DNA from: Nomia melanderi
Lineage: Eukaryota; Arthropoda; Insecta; Hymenoptera; Halictidae
Assembly (NCBI RefSeq): GCF_051020985.1
Contig: NC_134999.1
Location: forward strand, 3,534,001 to 3,598,000
Reading direction: 5' to 3'
Length of the DNA stretch: 64,000 nt
This document shows, in pieces, positions 60,640 to 64,000 of this stretch. The first letter of the stretch is position 1; every line of letters starts with the position of its first letter. The notes below the pieces were generated by a model. That model was not told where the DNA came from. It was given only the letters and a program-made list of their open reading frames with translations, and did not search any database. A program made the translations under genes and the position numbers.

Positions 60640-60930
60640 TAACTTTTCACTGAAAGTATTCGCGGAACGAACAGGTGAAACGGTCGGTGCATTGAAATGC
60701 ATCGAGTGGCGAAGTCCATTATCCCACTTCCGTCGTTTTGATTTCTAGCGTAGCGTTTGATGTTCTATTGGTTCGCATTCGCACAGCCGGACAAAATAAA
60801 TCATTCAGTCGTCTCCACTTCGCGCGAAATCCGCCCGGGATCAATTCGATTTCGCCGAATATAATGTATTATAGTCTGCCGATATGGGACAGCCGTTATA
60901 CATATTCCTAGTTCGCGCACGTCATTACCA
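60640..60930. other. CpG-rich block
   Basis: GC-rich patch (CGCGCGAAATCCGCCCGGG) with no ORF. Candidate regulatory block. Confidence 0.35.
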
Positions 60931-62049
60931 AAAACTGTCAGTGTTACTTAAGAGCTTATGTCGGTCTAAGGTATATAAAGATATATGTATAATATGTAAG
61001 CAGGATAGACCAAGGTGAATCAGCTCGAAATAAAAATTCAGTAAATATGGGGTTGATGGAAAATTTTCATGTTTTTTTTTATAAGAAACGAAAAGAAAAG
61101 TTCTCAATTGTTCGCTGGCTAAGCCAAAACTAAGTGAAAACGAAGAAACAAGTGTTCTTTATGTATAATAATAATAGTTTGAAAACAGATATTATTTGTA
61201 TCGAAGAAAAAATGTTTGCAACAACACAATACTTGTTTTATCGCAGATTATACTTTTTACTATTCGTCTCTTATTTACAACGAGATTTAAAAATCTTTTT
61301 TCATACTTTGTTAATAAGGTTCAAGTGTTTTTATTTTGCTACTGTCATAGAGAAAATGACCTGATTCGCCTTGATATACCCTACATTTCGAGAATATACC
61401 TTCTTAAGCGACAAACATGTGATAAATTTATTAGTAGACTCTCTTCGAAGCAAACTTGATCATTATTGTTTCAATTTTTGAAATGTATAAACTTGTATTG
61501 ATTCACAAATAGAAATGTACTATCTTCAAAAATGGTGACAACTGTAGACATTTTCTCAAAGCTTCAAGCTTTTCAAGAACTGTAGTAATTATAGAAAATG
61601 TAAGAGTTTGAAGAATATCAGATGTATAACTTGGAAGATGCTGTGGTAACGAAGCTAAGAAAATGTTTTTAAAAAGACTGTAAAAGAACATTCAAAGGAG
61701 AAAATAAAATTTTTGAAGTTTTCAGAATGATTAACGATTACATTATCTGCCATTTTTTTAGACAATTTAATTATTTCGATATCTTGATGCTTCTCACTTT
61801 CATCAATAATGTTTCACCAATTATTGTTGAAAATATTTACTGATTATAGTTGATATATTCACGAATAACAATCATCGAATAATAACTTGAATTAACTATT
61901 CATTCAAAGAAATGCAACAATTTTGTATCTGTCCGGACGTTTAATTATAAGGCACTAGATCCTTTATGAAAATAATAAAAGTTAAAAAGTGACATGCATA
62001 CATCCCTCAACAATGAACAAATTTTCGGTAATAGTGATATTCCGTTGAA
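60931..62049. other. AT-rich DNA, nothing recognised
   Basis: Frames at 61134-61364 and 61196-61459 overlap and are unrecognised. Confidence 0.55.
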
Positions 62050-62835
62050 AGCAGTTACGTAAGCACAACAGTAGATTTTACTCAAAATCAGACAGCCCTA
62101 CGCTGGACAAATTAACTGTGATAGAGGCGCATGTCGATAAAAGCTGCCGCTGTCAGGATTGTTTGTGTTATTACTCCGTGTGGTCCAGGTCACGACAATA
62201 GGTGTTCATTAGCATACTGCATAATGTGACAGGTATATAGGTCGAAGAATAACCAACATGATGCATAAGCACATGCAGTTTATGTTGTAACAGTTTGGAC
62301 TAGATAACAGTGTCTTTCCGCTGATATCACCCTTGATATTTTCCAAAATATTAGATTATAATATTAACCTGTTAACTAGAGGTGGTGTATATATTCGTAA
62401 TTTGTATACACTTTTATCATTTACCAATTTTTGGTTTTCATATAGGCACACATATCGACAAAAATTAAGAAACAGAGTATTTGAGCAAGGATAATGTAAA
62501 ACGTTTTTCTGTATTATTCGTGTACGAAATTCTTCAAATAGAACTTAAAAAATGCGTATTGTTTATTACGCAAAACCAAATAAGAAAATGTAAAATTAAT
62601 TAACATTAATTATATTTGAACAAGAGATATGATGTTCATTGAAATTGTTTATTTCTCAATTTGTGTCCGTTAGTGTATATTTACTTAGAAATTTTTATAT
62701 TAAATTTGATCATAATATCCTTAGCAATTTAAAATTAAATTATAATTACATTTATTGTAGACTAAAATCACTTCAGTCCCTTATTACCCTTTTACTTTTC
62801 GTCAGTATAGATATTTGCATTTAATAAATCGCCAC
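62050..62835. other. Weak GC patch then AT-rich DNA
   Basis: 62050-62330 is slightly GC-richer. TTAACCTGTTAACTAG at 62364-62379 resembles a family 1 terminus, but the body does not follow. Confidence 0.35.
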
Positions 62836-62839
62836 TTAA

Positions 62840-63079
62840 CCCCTAACCTTATAATAACGTGTCAAACTCGCGATAAAGATTTTAAACAGAGTTTAACGAG
62901 GATAAATAATACTCAATTCTTTCGGATTCAAATTGCATATTATTCTTCTGTTATCAATAATTGTAAGCAAACATACACGTAGAACATGCCCAGAATTTTT
63001 CTGTTCTTTTCTCAATAAATTATTAATAACAAAATAATTGTATTCATCATCATTGAGAGTTAAATCACAAGGAAAAGCA
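62840..63079 (+). mobile_element. TTAA-type MITE, family 3
   Basis: TTAA at 62836-62839 and 63080-63083. It aligns with 3197-3384, sharing AATAACGTGTCA-like, GATTTTAAACAGA and CAATAAATTATTAATAAC stretches. The ends form only a weak inverted repeat. Confidence 0.6.
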
Positions 63080-63229
63080 TTAATAGACTAAATGTCGATT
63101 GAAAAATATTATCTAACAAGGCAGAAGTACATATTGCAAATTATACAAACAAATAAAACCTATTCAGGTCATATGAATAATGGATAGACACGTGTTATAC
63201 AGAAATTAACATATTTGGAATATATATAC

Positions 63230-63600
63230 CTTGAAACAATATTCGTCCATCTGCATTTCCGTTTTGTTTATCAAACCGCTCTTTCTTTTGGTCAAGCGCA
63301 CCGCCCCCGTTGTACGCATATGGTAGAAGCTTTCACGTGTGCGCGAATAAAACGAAACTTGGTCGACGGTGGTGTAAACAGCGAATTCAGACCGCAACAC
63401 CTGCTACTTAACACTTTCACCAGCTATGCTGTTGGCGAACATAAATTATTCATTTGGCGCAACGTGAAACACCTTACCACTTGCCAGGAGTCTTCCATCA
63501 TTCAACGTATCCCTCCAGGGTCAGAAGCAAGCGGTCGGAGGTAACGCGAAAGATTAAAAACGTATTCCGGCCGCGTCGATCTCGCGTGAACGTAAACACG
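63230..63600. other. CpG-rich block
   Basis: GC-rich patch with a 109-codon plus-strand frame (63215-63544) lacking a recognisable domain. Not called as a gene. Confidence 0.3.
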
Positions 63601-63635
63601 TATTTTTCGATTAGGTTAATTGCATAATGCAACGA

Positions 63636-63920
63636 TTTTGCGTTTAAGCTTCTGGCTGTCAGACATTTCCCTTTAATTTTCCATAGAAAGATGTGTTGGA
63701 AATCGTTATTTGTAACTAAACAAAAATCTGAAAAGAAGAGGTTTAACTTCCTAGCTGCCAGAGATTTTCTTTTAATTTTGTATAAAAAGATGCGTTGGAA
63801 ATCATTATCTGTGACTAAAAGGAAATTGGAAAAAAGAGGTTTTGCGTTTAACTTTCTGACAGTCAGAAGTTTCCTTTTAACTTTGTACAAAAAATTGTTG
63901 GAAATCGTTATTTGTAATTA
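63636..63920. repeat. About 100-bp tandem repeat, 3 diverged units
   Basis: Units anchored on GTTTAA start near 63642, 63741 and 63846 (spacing 99 and 105 bp). Each contains a GTCAGA or CCAGAG word, TTTTAATTTTG-like sequence, and GTTGGAAATCGTTATTTGTAA or a close variant. Both strands stay open because the spacing is a multiple of three. Confidence 0.85.
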
Positions 63921-64000
63921 AAAATAGTTCAGGAAAAATCAGAATTTTCATTTGCAGGATTCACAAACCCATTTTAACTACTTCGGTAGGAGCGTCGACT

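Overview
This looks like non-coding DNA of an insect nuclear genome. The base composition is strongly AT-rich, with A/T-ended microsatellites, mariner and Tc1 transposon remnants, many short TTAA-flanked elements, and scattered CpG-dense islands a few hundred bases long. A hymenopteran such as a bee is a reasonable guess, but that is inference; no coding gene is present to fix the taxon. I find no convincing protein-coding exon, tRNA, rRNA, snRNA or CRISPR array. The open reading frames are short and AT-driven, or lie on both strands of GC-rich islands, as expected by chance. The window is best read as a gene desert or the inside of a very large intron.

Two kinds of material stand out from the AT-rich background. 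The first is a dense load of small mobile elements. At least eight families of roughly 200-270 bp (one about 470 bp) are flanked by TTAA or a decayed TTAA, as in piggyBac-like non-autonomous elements. Several families have two to seven copies here, so they can be recognised from the window alone. Many of their ends carry a short palindrome (typically 6 bp arms around a 3 bp centre) at a nearly fixed 14-19 bp inside the TTAA. Alongside them are two solo LTRs with 5-bp target duplications (26934-27594, nested inside a TTAA element, and 29249-29948), two Tc1-like elements (22727-23071 and 38810-39225, the latter keeping a helix-turn-helix transposase remnant), a mariner transposase fragment (4508-4890) and a pair of 432-bp inverted repeats (15989-16420 and 18195-18626).

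The second is a series of CpG-dense islands every few kilobases (about 1.0-1.8, 7.6-8.2, 9.2-10.0, 14.1-14.8, 20.9-21.7, 35.7-36.3, 39.3-39.8, 48.2-48.7, 54.4-55.1, 56.2-56.7, 58.5-59.1 and 60.6-60.9 kb, with weaker ones between). They have no supported reading frame and are candidate conserved regulatory blocks. The 54.4-55.1 kb island contains an internally duplicated module, and it shares a 26-bp motif with the 48.2-48.7 kb island.

Layout: 0-5.5 kb, TTAA elements, a GC island with a candidate splice donor, and the mariner fragment. 5.5-15 kb, AT-rich DNA with islands. 16-18.6 kb, the inverted-repeat structure. 20.5-23.3 kb, a chain of abutting elements around a GC island. 26.5-31.2 kb, nested elements and both solo LTRs. 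36-41 kb, islands, TTAA elements and a Tc1 remnant. 48-50.5 kb, a CpG island, a tetranucleotide array and three TTAA elements. 54-56.7 kb, the duplicated island and more elements. 59-64 kb, further elements and a terminal tandem repeat. No gene network can be described because no gene is supported.
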